A stretch of 34,292 nt of DNA from an uncultured bacterium (GCA_903839985.1 CAIMEJ010000025.1:1-34292), one strand, 5' to 3'. Numbered from the stretch's first letter, positions 23,651 to 33,061 are shown. Notes: generated by a model not told the origin, from the sequence alone. Made by a program: numbers and translations.

Positions 23651-25493
23651 TATCACACATCTTTTGTTTGCGCTTATCGCGCTTGGTTTTTTAGTATTTA
23701 TTCACGAGCTTGGACACTACTTTGTGGCTAGGCGTGTGGGTATGCGTGTGGAGGTTTTCAGTATAGGATTTGGTAAGCCCCTTTTTTCTTGGATGCGTAA
23801 AGGTGTGCGCTGGCAGATTTGCTGGTTGATACTAGGGGGTTATGTCAAGATCGCTGGCATGGAAGCAGATCCTAAAACAGGAAAGATTCCCTCCGACGGT
23901 TTTTTTGGCAAAACACCTTTCGATCGCATTAAAGTAGCCCTTGCAGGACCTGTTGCTAACTTACTTACAGCGTTTGTTATTTTTTCTTTGATATGGGCCT
24001 TTGGAGGTCGTGAAGAGAAGTTTTCTACCGTTTCCCAAAGAGTTGGCTATGTAGATCCTCAATCTGCGATGGCGGCCTATCATGTTAAAGCAGGTGATAG
24101 TATTAGCAGCCTTAATGGAAGTGCCTACCAAGGTTTTAAAGACGCTCTTTATGCGGGTCTTTTAAGCGATGAAACAGTAGCTGTTAAAGGAGCCCACATC
24201 TCCTATAAAGATGGAAATGCTGAACCCTTTGCTATTACTGTAACGCCCTATAAAGAAACCCCTACGAGCATAAGAACAATTGGCATATTAGCGCCTGCTA
24301 GTTTTCTAATATATGATCCGGAAATTTCAGGTCCTTTGCATAAAGGATCTCCAATGGCTGAATCGGGTATTGAGCCAGGTGATCGTATTATATGGGCCGA
24401 AGGAGAGCCTATCTATTCTCTCTACCAGCTCTCCACCTTAGTTAATGAGCAAAAGGCGCTTCTTACTGTACAGCGAGGTTCTGATATACTGAGAATTCGT
24501 CTGCCAAGGCTGCCTCTTTCCTCTCTTAAATTACGCGCATCTGATTATGCAGAAATTATAGATAGACAGTTCGCTGCTCAAATTAAAACGAAATCACTGA
24601 TGACTATTGCCTATAGTGTTTCTAACAACTTAATCGTAGACCATCCTTTTGTCATCTTTGATGAAAGTGAGCGAGCACCTCTTCTGCACAGTGGAGATAA
24701 GATCTTAAGTGTTGATGGACAGGATGTTAGATCAGGGAAGGAGCTTTTGAAAGCGCTTCAAACTCATAAAGTAGAGATCATGGTCCAAAGAGGCCATAAG
24801 TGGGAAAACGATCTTAATTGGCAGAAAAGCAATAGCTACTTTGATGCATCTATGCCATGGGCAGAGATGGAAGAGGCTCTTGCAGGCAAGCCGACAACCC
24901 TTATCATGCTTCGGCCTATTGTGGCTGCAAAATATAGTGATTTTGCTATCTCCGATGAGGAAAAAAAGACTTTAGAGCAGGAAATAGATCGCCGCCGCCA
25001 AGAAATAGAATCGAAGGCCGATACGGAAGAGCGCGGGCAATTACTCGCACTTCTGAGCGAAGAAGAGAATAAACTGCGTTTGGGTGTGGCCTTTACAGAT
25101 CTGGTCGTGCGTTATAATCCACCTCCCTATCAGCTTTTTACAGCTGTTTTTTCTGAGACAACAGAGACTCTTAAATCGCTTGTTTCTGGTTACTTGAATC
25201 CAAAAATGCTCAGTGGTCCTGTTGGGATCGTGCAAGTGATGAAAAATAGTTGGTCGTCGGGTGCTTTGCAAGCCCTTTTCTGGGTAGGTGCTATTAGCGT
25301 TAATTTGGGCGTTCTTAACTTATTGCCATTGCCTGTTTTAGATGGGGGATATATTCTTCTTTCTCTTTATGAAATGGTCACAAAAAAAAGAGTGAATCCC
25401 AAAGTTTTAGAACGTATCATTTTCCCTTTTATAGTTCTCCTCATAGGCTTTTTTCTGTTCGTTACTTATTATGATATTAAACGTCTTTTGTAG
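23643..25493 (+). CDS. rseP: site-2 intramembrane zinc protease RseP
   Basis: The 616-residue S2P protease cuts transmembrane proteins within the inner membrane. The zinc site is H21-E-L-G-H25 in the first membrane helix, and the third ligand is D567 in PLPVLDGGYILLS near the C-terminus. GGYVKIAGMEADPKTG follows the first helix, as in the family. At least two PDZ-like regions lie between (about 220-290, with SPMAESGIEPGDRII, and about 330-390, with LLHSGDKILSVDGQDV). It is about 160 residues longer than E. coli RseP, mostly in the periplasmic part, as is usual in chlamydiae. Its place at the end of the ytg operon raises the possibility that it helps process YtgCR, but nothing in the sequence shows this. 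Confidence 0.93.
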   Translation: MANITHLLFALIALGFLVFIHELGHYFVARRVGMRVEVFSIGFGKPLFSWMRKGVRWQICWLILGGYVKIAGMEADPKTGKIPSDGFFGKTPFDRIKVALAGPVANLLTAFVIFSLIWAFGGREEKFSTVSQRVGYVDPQSAMAAYHVKAGDSISSLNGSAYQGFKDALYAGLLSDETVAVKGAHISYKDGNAEPFAITVTPYKETPTSIRTIGILAPASFLIYDPEISGPLHKGSPMAESGIEPGDRIIWAEGEPIYSLYQLSTLVNEQKALLTVQRGSDILRIRLPRLPLSSLKLRASDYAEIIDRQFAAQIKTKSLMTIAYSVSNNLIVDHPFVIFDESERAPLLHSGDKILSVDGQDVRSGKELLKALQTHKVEIMVQRGHKWENDLNWQKSNSYFDASMPWAEMEEALAGKPTTLIMLRPIVAAKYSDFAISDEEKKTLEQEIDRRRQEIESKADTEERGQLLALLSEEENKLRLGVAFTDLVVRYNPPPYQLFTAVFSETTETLKSLVSGYLNPKMLSGPVGIVQVMKNSWSSGALQALFWVGAISVNLGVLNLLPLPVLDGGYILLSLYEMVTKKRVNPKVLERIIFPFIVLLIGFFLFVTYYDIKRLL

Positions 25494-25503
25494 CTCTAGT
25501 TCT

Positions 25504-25540
25504 CCGTGAATAATAGCCTTCCCTTAAGGGGAGGTTACGG
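25504..25540 (+). terminator. hairpin after rseP, possible terminator
   Basis: CCGT at 25504-25507 and ACGG at 25537-25540 close a structure whose upper part is CCTTCCCTT/AAGGGGAGG (one G-U pair). AAAAAG follows and no T run, so it may be a Rho-independent terminator on the minus strand, a processing stem, or an attenuator for the following secretion genes. Confidence 0.4.
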
Positions 25541-25555
25541 AAAAAGAGTTCTTTC

Positions 25556-25577
25556 CTAACAATAGGACTTTTGTTAG
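25556..25577 (+). promoter_or_regulatory. second hairpin in the leader of the two-partner secretion operon
   Basis: CTAACAA at 25556-25562 pairs exactly with TTGTTAG at 25571-25577 around an 8-base loop. It lies 25 bases before the first start codon of tpsB and would be in its leader if transcription starts in the intergenic region. A regulatory role is inferred from position only. Confidence 0.35.
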
Positions 25578-25601
25578 AACTGCAATTTATCTATCTAGGA
25601 G

Positions 25602-27986
25602 ATGTTGAAGTTGAAAAAGACCCGCTTTCTTTTAATTCTTATTCCTTTTACATGCGCTTTTCTGATTGCTGAAGACTATGCCTCCTCCTTGTATTTAGAG
25701 GATGATACCTTTGATTATGAGAAAATTTTAGCAGATACAGAACCCTCTATTTCCCTTCAAAAATTCTTAATAGATGAAGTGTGCCGTCCTAAGGAAGTCA
25801 AAGTTCTTTCTAAAAAAGAAGAGGGAATTAGCATTGAGCCAACCGTGCGTTCTTTCATCCATTTTGATACAGATGCCGAAACAGAAATTACACCTATAGC
25901 TGAAAATAACCTGAAGCATCTGCAGATGCAGAAGGACTTAGAAGCCCCTGAAATGGCAGAGCCTATAGAGCCAGAGCCTATTATAACAGAAAAAACTCCA
26001 CCCGAATCACTACCACCGCTAGAGCCTGAGCCTTTGCCCTCACCAAGTGATACTATTGTTCTCGACTTAGATGATGACGATGAGGATCTGGATACGGACA
26101 TGCTTCCTTCAGGGCCCTTGCGTCAAGAGACGCCCGCTGAACCTCTTATGCCATCTGAGCTTCCTAGCAGCCCTCCACTTCTTCCTATACCAAGTGCAGA
26201 AGAGACGCTCAACGCTAAAAATACAAGTGGGGCAACACATTTAGAGCAATTCGAGGAAAGGGAAGAGGAAGCAGCTACAGAGGCTATACAACAAGAAGCT
26301 ATTTCTCCATCTCCCTTGCCAGATAATAGCGATAGCATCCAGGACTACTACAATCCCTACAACGCTATTGATATGCCCAAGAATACACCTATAGCTCCTT
26401 ATTATATGGAGCCTATGAATAACGGGCCCTTAACGGCAGCGGGATCAGAGAATGCTCCCTCACAAGTAGCAGATGTTGAGTCAGTAGCCTGCACCTCTAT
26501 TAACGTAAAGAGTTTTAAAATCGTCGGAGCCTGTTCTCTTTCTACTAGGTATTTAGAATCCTTAGTCGAATGCTATGGCAACCAAACCTTAACTCTTGGT
26601 GAGCTAGAAGATGTGGCTTATGTTATCACAAATGCCTATCAATGCTGCGGCTTTCCTTTAACAAAAGCTTATATTCTCGAACAGGATGTCACAGATGGCT
26701 GTATAGAAATTACCGTTGTTGAACCAACCTTTGATCGAATTTTTATCGAGCGCTTTGGCTGCACACGTCTTTGTAATGAAGCTATTAAAAGATACTTAGG
26801 CTACGCCCGTGTCCGTGCCCCTATCGATCAAAATGAATTAGAGTACGCCCTGCTTTTAATGAATGACCTGCCAGGTGTTACAGCAGCTTTTACACTGAAG
26901 CCGGGTCTTGAACCAAGAACTACGTCACTTCTAGTTCAGCTGAGAGAAAAACCTCTTTTTAGTGGTTCTCTAGAGACAAATAACTATGGAAATATTTACA
27001 CGGGTCTTTATCAATTCGGGCTGCGTGTTAATGTAAATGACCTCTTTGGTGTGGGTGATATTTTGAGTGGGCAGGCGCTCTATACAGGTAAATATCTACA
27101 AAGTGGGCGTCTGGCCTTGACGGTGCCTGTCGACTCACACGGCACTAAAGTAGGAGTCTCTGCAGCCTATACCGTCTATACATTAGGCAGTATCTTTAAT
27201 GTCTTGAATGCAACAGGAACAGCTGGTATTTACAGCGCCTTTGTTACGACACCTCTTTATCTATCTCAAAATCTTTCTGTTTACGAATATGCAGACATTG
27301 ATTACCGCCAAATTAAGGATCAGTTGCAGACAATTTCCTCTACGACAAATAAAGAGATGGAAGTCATAACTGTTGGTTTAAAAGGTAATAGTGTAGACGG
27401 CTGGTGTGGTATGAATGCCTTTAATTTTGGATGTACACTCGGTAATTTAAATTTCCCTCATGAAGCCGGCGCCTTAGACCCTTATGTCTACGGAACAAAA
27501 GGCGGCTTTGGTAAATTTTCTTTAATAGCTACGCGCTTGCAAAGACTTACTAATAACTGGTCTTTATATGGAGCTTTTACAGGCCAGTTGGCAACGCGTA
27601 ATCTCGATGGTTCTGAACAGCTTTATTTAGGGGGGCCTTATGCGGTAAGAGCCTATCCTACAGGGGAATCTCCTGGTGATAACGTTTACATAGGAACCTT
27701 AGAGGTGCGTTACGGCTATAAAGTCTGTAGAGTCTGGCTCGATGAAGCTGTGATAAAAGGTTTTATTGATGCAGGTAGCAGCCTGAATATAAAGCAGAAT
27801 ATTGAAATACCCCAAATTCCAAAATCACGCAACGTTGCAGGTGCGGGGCTTGGTATTGATTTTATTAAAAATGACTATGGGGTCATCAATCTTTGCTGGG
27901 CTCATAAAATTGCAGGAACACCTGCACAATCGAATGGCAAAAACTCAACCCAACAATTTTGGGCGCGTGTAGAGGTGCAATTCTAA
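25602..27986 (+). CDS. tpsB: TpsB/FhaC-type outer-membrane transporter with acidic N-terminal extension
   Basis: The 794-residue protein has a signal peptide (about 1-20), then an extension to about 290 rich in Pro, Glu, Asp and Ser with DDDDEDLDTD and repeated PLPS/PEP motifs. Two POTRA domains follow (about 297-375 and 376-450) and a C-terminal beta-barrel ending in Phe (EVQF). The barrel carries V682-R-A-Y685, matching the VRG(Y/F) tip motif of loop 6 in TpsB/Omp85 proteins. It would secrete the TpsA protein encoded 2 bases downstream. Family members are near 550-600 residues, so the extension is unusual. Eight Cys lie between about 296 and 390, suited to the disulfide-linked chlamydial envelope. 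The ATG abuts AGGAG with no spacer; TTG at 25611 has a better spacer and may be the true start. Confidence 0.85.
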   Translation: MLKLKKTRFLLILIPFTCAFLIAEDYASSLYLEDDTFDYEKILADTEPSISLQKFLIDEVCRPKEVKVLSKKEEGISIEPTVRSFIHFDTDAETEITPIAENNLKHLQMQKDLEAPEMAEPIEPEPIITEKTPPESLPPLEPEPLPSPSDTIVLDLDDDDEDLDTDMLPSGPLRQETPAEPLMPSELPSSPPLLPIPSAEETLNAKNTSGATHLEQFEEREEEAATEAIQQEAISPSPLPDNSDSIQDYYNPYNAIDMPKNTPIAPYYMEPMNNGPLTAAGSENAPSQVADVESVACTSINVKSFKIVGACSLSTRYLESLVECYGNQTLTLGELEDVAYVITNAYQCCGFPLTKAYILEQDVTDGCIEITVVEPTFDRIFIERFGCTRLCNEAIKRYLGYARVRAPIDQNELEYALLLMNDLPGVTAAFTLKPGLEPRTTSLLVQLREKPLFSGSLETNNYGNIYTGLYQFGLRVNVNDLFGVGDILSGQALYTGKYLQSGRLALTVPVDSHGTKVGVSAAYTVYTLGSIFNVLNATGTAGIYSAFVTTPLYLSQNLSVYEYADIDYRQIKDQLQTISSTTNKEMEVITVGLKGNSVDGWCGMNAFNFGCTLGNLNFPHEAGALDPYVYGTKGGFGKFSLIATRLQRLTNNWSLYGAFTGQLATRNLDGSEQLYLGGPYAVRAYPTGESPGDNVYIGTLEVRYGYKVCRVWLDEAVIKGFIDAGSSLNIKQNIEIPQIPKSRNVAGAGLGIDFIKNDYGVINLCWAHKIAGTPAQSNGKNSTQQFWARVEVQF

Positions 27987-27988
27987 TC

Positions 27989-30622
27989 ATGAGAAAATAC
28001 TATTTATTAGCTGTTCTTATGAGCAGTGCTTTAGGGGCTCTTCCAACAGGTGAGCAAGTAGCAAGCGGTGAGGCCTTAGTTGCTCGCAGTGTAGATGCCT
28101 GCCAGATTACACAAGTAACACCTCAGGCTACTATTCATTGGGACTCTTTCTCAATTGCGGCTCAAGAAGCTGTTCGATTTATACAGCCATCTAGTAATTC
28201 TGTTGTAGTTAACCGGGTTATGGGAACAGATTTGAGCCATATTGCAGGTTCTATGAGCGGTAATGGCCATATTTTTTTAATCAATCCCAATGGAGTTATT
28301 TTTACTCCAGGATCCCAGGTTAATGCAGCCGGTTTTGTAGCCTCCACACTCTCTATGCTGGACTCTCAAGAGGGCTCTTATAGCTTTCAAGGTGTTGGCG
28401 GGACCGTTTTAAATCAAGGCCTTATTCAAGCAAACGGCTCTATAGCACTTATTGGTGGCCGCGTGATTAATGAAGGGCGTCTCGAGGTCAGTAAAGGTGT
28501 TGTTAGCTTAGCAGCTGGCTCAGAGGTCTCTTTAGCTCTGAATGAAAGAGGGTCTCTTTTTGCTACAGTTAAGCAGGAAAGCCTTCAAGCCCTTGTAGAT
28601 AATCAAGGATATATACAGGCCCCTGGAGGTACTGTTATTTTATCAGCTCTTTCTTCTAGTACTCTTTTAGAAACGGTTGTGAATAATAGCGGTGTTGTTG
28701 CAGCCAAGTCCCTATCTTACGAAGAGGGCCGTATTATGCTGCGCGGTGGCAAGTCGGGTATCGTGGAAAATAAAGGCACTCTCGATGTCTCTGGTGAGAA
28801 TAAAGGCGGTAATGTTTCCATCATGGGTCAATATGTTGGGCAGCAGAAAAATGCACAAATAGTTGCAACAGGAGCCTCTCAAGGGGGACAAGTCACTCTT
28901 GGTATCGATCAAAAAGAGCTTGCTAAACGCACCTATATTGCTAAAGAGAGTTTAATTGACGCAAGCTCTGCCAAAGGAGATGCAGGTTCTATTATTATTT
29001 GGTCTTCAGACAACACTATTTTTCACGGTACTCTTCTTGCCGAAGCCCCAGAGGGAAAGGGTGGATTTATAGAAACTTCTTCCCAATCAGGCTTTCAAAT
29101 TTTGGGTAATATAAGCACTTTTGGTAAAGTCATAGGTACCTGGAGTCTTGATCCGACTACTTTGGAAATAACGCAAGCGCCGCCACCACTTTCGACTGGA
29201 AATTTTAGCGGAGGAGCTCCTCATGTATGGACAGATGATACAAATGCTTCCTCGACTTTAGTTTATTCAGATATTAATATTCAATTAACGAATAATAACG
29301 TTGTCTTAGATACTGGAGCTGGACCTGCTGGGGGTATCGCCCAGATTACCATTCCAGCTACTGCCCCAGGTATCGTCTTGGATATACCAGCGGGGCATTT
29401 TCTTACACTAAGTGCTAATAATAATACGAGTAGTAACATAAATATGTTTGGCACAGGTGGGAATCCAAGTATCTCTGAAGTTGTTATCAATGGCCCAGGA
29501 ACTCTTAATTTAACTAGCACAGGTTTTGTGGATATGAATGGAGGGATTTTAAATAACCTATCTGTAAATGTCCATGCTGACCAGAGCGCGACTGCAACAT
29601 TATGGTCTGTGCGACTTTTAACAGGAGCAGACTGTACTTTAACATCTATGGAGGTTCCAGTTTTTCAAGCTCCCGTATATATTTCAGGCAACGGTGATCT
29701 TACTATTAATACATCAGATACATCCTGGAATCTCGGTACTCCAGTGTCTATTAGTACTAATGGTTATATCTATTTAGCAAGTGGGATTATAGGATCAAAC
29801 ATTACTTTAGCAACAGATAGTGGCCGCTTAGTTAGTCCAGGAGCCAAGGCTCTTACAGTTGGCGATCTGGGTGTAATAAGCATCACATCCGGCGGCCTTG
29901 GAGGTCCAAGTAATCCTTTGATTGTTGATATGCCAGCATCTGCTACTTTTAGTGCTAATAACTCTCATCCTGATGGCTATACCGCCTCATTAGCTCTTCG
30001 TTTTGTAGAGCCAGTAAGCAGCAGCCAGTTAACAATAACCAATACTTCTTCAACACCCGATCCCTATTATTTTTCTGCACCGTCTGTAACTATTAATAAT
30101 TCTTTAGGGGGTGGAGCCTTGCATCCTCTGAATGTAGAGGCCTCTTCTGGAAATATGAATTTTATAGGTGGGGGCGTTGCTTCGGGCTCTACTGTGACCT
30201 TAGGCGCTACTGCTTCTATTTTAAATAATGGCGCAGGCTCACAAGTGGACACAGCAGGTCTGCTTACATTGAATGCAGGAGGGGTTATAGGAACTGGGTA
30301 TGCACCTCTGAGTGTAGCAAGCCCTTCACGTATTAATGCAACAGCTTATGGAGAGTTAGATGGCATCTCTATAAATATCAATGGAATTGTGGGAGATAAT
30401 ACTATTCATTTTCCCTATAGTGTGCCGGGTTATGTCATCCTCAATGGACGCATTCTGAATATGCCTAGTAATTATGCAAATGAATATATAGGGGCATTAG
30501 CTTATGAGAAGAATCTTTGGAGTCAAGACCAGGTCTATAATAGTTTGCCTAAACATATAAAAATAAGAGAAGTTTTATATAAAGAACAGGGCCGTAGAAT
30601 TGTCAACGGCCCTGAGGAATAA
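27989..30622 (+). CDS. tpsA: TpsA exoprotein with filamentous haemagglutinin N-terminal domain
   Basis: This protein of about 877 residues has a signal peptide (MRKYYLLAVLMSSALGALP), then a TPS secretion domain: TIHWDSFSI, VNRVMGTDLSHIAGSM, N99-P-N-G102 in LINPNGVIFTPGSQVNAAGF, and QGLIQANGSIALIGGRVINEG. The rest is Gly/Ser/Thr/Asn-rich with many beta-helix turns, ending in a charged tail (KHIKIREVLYKEQGRR). It would be secreted through TpsB as a surface or released beta-helix protein, perhaps an adhesin. Compared with the large adhesins it is short, and no toxin or C-terminal nuclease domain is recognisable, so a contact-dependent inhibition system is not indicated. ATG 27989 is preferred over an in-frame start at 27959 because it begins the signal peptide 2 bases after tpsB ends. 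Confidence 0.88.
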   Translation: MRKYYLLAVLMSSALGALPTGEQVASGEALVARSVDACQITQVTPQATIHWDSFSIAAQEAVRFIQPSSNSVVVNRVMGTDLSHIAGSMSGNGHIFLINPNGVIFTPGSQVNAAGFVASTLSMLDSQEGSYSFQGVGGTVLNQGLIQANGSIALIGGRVINEGRLEVSKGVVSLAAGSEVSLALNERGSLFATVKQESLQALVDNQGYIQAPGGTVILSALSSSTLLETVVNNSGVVAAKSLSYEEGRIMLRGGKSGIVENKGTLDVSGENKGGNVSIMGQYVGQQKNAQIVATGASQGGQVTLGIDQKELAKRTYIAKESLIDASSAKGDAGSIIIWSSDNTIFHGTLLAEAPEGKGGFIETSSQSGFQILGNISTFGKVIGTWSLDPTTLEITQAPPPLSTGNFSGGAPHVWTDDTNASSTLVYSDINIQLTNNNVVLDTGAGPAGGIAQITIPATAPGIVLDIPAGHFLTLSANNNTSSNINMFGTGGNPSISEVVINGPGTLNLTSTGFVDMNGGILNNLSVNVHADQSATATLWSVRLLTGADCTLTSMEVPVFQAPVYISGNGDLTINTSDTSWNLGTPVSISTNGYIYLASGIIGSNITLATDSGRLVSPGAKALTVGDLGVISITSGGLGGPSNPLIVDMPASATFSANNSHPDGYTASLALRFVEPVSSSQLTITNTSSTPDPYYFSAPSVTINNSLGGGALHPLNVEASSGNMNFIGGGVASGSTVTLGATASILNNGAGSQVDTAGLLTLNAGGVIGTGYAPLSVASPSRINATAYGELDGISININGIVGDNTIHFPYSVPGYVILNGRILNMPSNYANEYIGALAYEKNLWSQDQVYNSLPKHIKIREVLYKEQGRRIVNGPEE
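30589..30612. terminator. GC-rich hairpin at the convergent tpsA/dnaK junction
   Basis: GGGCCGT at 30589-30595 pairs exactly with ACGGCCC at 30606-30612 around a 10-base loop, inside the last codons of tpsA. The dnaK stop is only 24 bases away on the other strand. On the minus strand it is followed by TGTTCTTTA, so it may terminate the heat-shock operon. It is weaker evidence for tpsA termination. Confidence 0.5.
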
Positions 30623-30635
30623 AGACTAAAAGAGA

Positions 30636-32537
30636 TTATTCTTTTTCTTTATCAAGGATTTCCACATCGGCTTCTTCGATGTTTTCGCCTTGAGCACTTG
30701 ATGCTTGTTGCTCAGGGGATGCTGCAGCACCCGCTTTTTGCAACTCTTCACCAATCTTTTGCATATGCTCTGAAAGAACATCACTTGCTGCTTTAATAGC
30801 TGCGCTATTATTGCCTTCGATGGCCTTTTTCACATCAGCAACTTTTGCTTCAATATCTGCTGTTACAGGAGCTGGAAGCTTGTCTTTAAACTCTTTAAGA
30901 GATTTTTCTGCACGGAAAACAAGACCTTCGGCTTCATTCTTGATTTCGATCTCTTCTTTGAGTTTTTTGTCATCTTCTGCATGCATTTCAGCATCTTTTA
31001 CCATACGTTGAATCTCAGCTTCAGAGAGTCCTGAAGAGGCTTCAATACGGATCTTTTGCTGTTTGCCTGTTTGTACATCTTTTGCAGATACATGGAGGAT
31101 TCCATCGGCATCGATGTCAAAAGCGACTTCGATTTGAGGCATACCACGTGCAGCTGGAGGGATGTCTGTAAGGTCAAAGCGGCCAATTTCTTTGTTGTCT
31201 TTGGCCATCTTGCGCTCTCCTTGGAGAACAACAATTGTCACTGCCGGTTGGTTGTCAGCAGCTGTAGAGAAGACCTGTTTCTTCTGAGTAGGAATAGTTG
31301 TATTACGCTCTACCAGAGGTGTTAATACCCCGCCTAATGTTTCAATACCAAGCGTTAAAGGAATAACATCGAGGAGAAGTACGTCTTTCACATCACCTGT
31401 GAGGACCCCGCCTTGGATAGCTGCACCAACTGCTACCACTTCATCCGGATTGACGCCTTTATGAGGTTCTTTACCTTTAAAGATGACTTTTACAACTTCT
31501 TGAACAGCTGGCATACGACTCATACCACCTACCAAAATGATCTCATCGATCTGTTCAGCAGAGAGCTTAGAGTCTTGCAGCGCTTTTAAGCAGGGCTGCT
31601 TTGTGCGTTCAATAAGAGCTGATGTAAGACTCTCTAGTTTGGAGCGCGTAAGTGTTATTGCAAGATGTTTTGGGCCTGTCTGGTCCATGGTAATAAAGGG
31701 CTGATTGATCTCTGTGGTTTGTGTCCCAGAAAGCTCAATTTTTGCTTTTTCTGCTGCATCACGCAGGCGTTGCAGCGCCATTTTGTCATTACGCAGATCC
31801 AGGCCACTCTCTTTCTTGAACTCTTCTAATAGCCAGTTTAAAATGGCATTATCGAAATCGTCACCACCTAGGTGTGTGTCTCCATTTGTGGAGAGAACCT
31901 CAAAGACGCCATCACCGATTTCGAGGATAGAGATATCAAATGTACCACCACCCAGATCGAAGACCGCGATTTTTTTGTCGCCTTGTTTGTCTAGGCCGTA
32001 AGCAAGTGCGGCAGCTGTTGGCTCTGGAATAATACGTTTAACATCAAGACCTGCAATGCGGCCTGCATCTTTTGTTGACTGACGCTGAGAGTCATTAAAG
32101 TAGGCAGGAACTGTAATAACGGCTTCAGTTACTTCTTCACCAAGATAGGCTTCCGCTGTCTCTTTCATTTTCATAAGAACTTGCGCACCCATTTCTTCGG
32201 GTGTCATTTTCTTGCCGTCTAGTTCAAATACAGCATCGCCACTTGCATCTGCAACGACTTTGTAGGGAACATTTTTGATCTCGTCCAGAACTTCATTATA
32301 TTTACGTCCAATAAAACGCTTTGTGGAAAAGAATGTGCGTTCTGGATTGGTGATGGCTTGTCTTTTAGCTGGAATACCAACAAGACGCTCTCCACCTTTG
32401 TAAGCGATAATAGACGGTGTTGTTCTTCCGCCTTCTGCAGATGCTATAACTTTGGCGACTCCGCCTTCCATTACAGCTACACAGGAGTTGGTAGTTCCAA
32501 GATCAATACCGATGATTCTTCCTTTTTTTGGTGCCAT
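30636..32537 (-). CDS. dnaK: molecular chaperone DnaK (Hsp70)
   Basis: The 633-residue ATP-dependent chaperone folds and protects cytosolic proteins together with DnaJ and GrpE. The N-terminal ATPase carries [41 protein letters not shown] and [10 protein letters not shown]. The substrate-binding domain ([17 protein letters not shown]) and a charged helical lid follow, and the C-terminus ends in [13 protein letters not shown]. Length and motifs are standard. It follows grpE by 13 bases and is last in the hrcA-grpE-dnaK operon, controlled by HrcA at the CIRCE site. Its stop is 13 bases from the convergent tpsA end. Confidence 0.98.
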   Translation of the reverse strand: MAPKKGRIIGIDLGTTNSCVAVMEGGVAKVIASAEGGRTTPSIIAYKGGERLVGIPAKRQAITNPERTFFSTKRFIGRKYNEVLDEIKNVPYKVVADASGDAVFELDGKKMTPEEMGAQVLMKMKETAEAYLGEEVTEAVITVPAYFNDSQRQSTKDAGRIAGLDVKRIIPEPTAAALAYGLDKQGDKKIAVFDLGGGTFDISILEIGDGVFEVLSTNGDTHLGGDDFDNAILNWLLEEFKKESGLDLRNDKMALQRLRDAAEKAKIELSGTQTTEINQPFITMDQTGPKHLAITLTRSKLESLTSALIERTKQPCLKALQDSKLSAEQIDEIILVGGMSRMPAVQEVVKVIFKGKEPHKGVNPDEVVAVGAAIQGGVLTGDVKDVLLLDVIPLTLGIETLGGVLTPLVERNTTIPTQKKQVFSTAADNQPAVTIVVLQGERKMAKDNKEIGRFDLTDIPPAARGMPQIEVAFDIDADGILHVSAKDVQTGKQQKIRIEASSGLSEAEIQRMVKDAEMHAEDDKKLKEEIEIKNEAEGLVFRAEKSLKEFKDKLPAPVTADIEAKVADVKKAIEGNNSAAIKAASDVLSEHMQKIGEELQKAGAAASPEQQASSAQGENIEEADVEILDKEKE

Positions 32538-32550
32538 ATTACCTCAAATA

Positions 32551-33054
32551 TTATTTTTTAATTTCTTGTGCGACCTTAACACGTGCCGGTCGCAGTACTT
32601 TTGTGCCCATACGGTAACCTCTTGCAAATTCTGCAAGGATCGTTCCGGGGGCTGCTTCTTCTGTTTCTAATGCCTCTACAGCTTCATGTAGGTGGGGGTC
32701 AAAAATTTTACCTATAGAATCAATAGGGCTTACTCCATGACCCACAAGGACTTCCTTGAGTTGTCCTAGGATCATCTCAAAGCCAAGAGCCCAATTACGT
32801 ACTTCAGGCGCTGCGTCTTTGGCAAAACGTAGAGCATTTTCCATATTGTCAATTGGCTGCAGGATATCGGCTAAAAGCTCTGCTTCTGCATATAGCACAG
32901 CATCTAGCTTATCTTTTTGAAGACGCTTCCGCATGTTTTCTGATTCGGCAAGCACCCTTAAATACTTATCTTTAAAGTCTTCTTCTACGACTAAAGATTC
33001 CGTGGCTAAAGGTTCTGTTTCTGGGATTTTTTCTTCTTCAGTTTCTTCTGTCAT
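32551..33054 (-). CDS. grpE: nucleotide exchange factor GrpE
   Basis: This protein of about 167 residues is the DnaK cochaperone that releases ADP. An acidic N-terminal tail (MTEETEEEKIPETEP) precedes a long helix (LRVLAESENMRKRLQKDKL), a segment ILQPIDNMENALRFAKD, and a C-terminal beta domain with FDPHLHEAVE and GYRMGTKVLRPARVKV, the GrpE signature. A TTG at 33075 is in frame but overlaps hrcA; ATG at 33054, preceded by AGG with a short spacer, is chosen. It starts 7 bases after hrcA ends. Confidence 0.95.
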   Translation of the reverse strand: MTEETEEEKIPETEPLATESLVVEEDFKDKYLRVLAESENMRKRLQKDKLDAVLYAEAELLADILQPIDNMENALRFAKDAAPEVRNWALGFEMILGQLKEVLVGHGVSPIDSIGKIFDPHLHEAVEALETEEAAPGTILAEFARGYRMGTKVLRPARVKVAQEIKK

Positions 33055-33061
33055 GTGCCTA

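Noticed and set aside
25757-26338. Two minus-strand Ser/Gly-rich open frames opposite tpsB
   Set aside because: They are antisense of the acidic-proline extension; low-complexity sequence on one strand creates long open frames on the other.
27989-30622. Contact-dependent inhibition (CdiA-type) toxin
   Set aside because: The exoprotein is short, lacks a VENN-type junction and a recognisable toxin C-terminus, and no immunity-gene candidate follows: dnaK is convergent 13 bases away.
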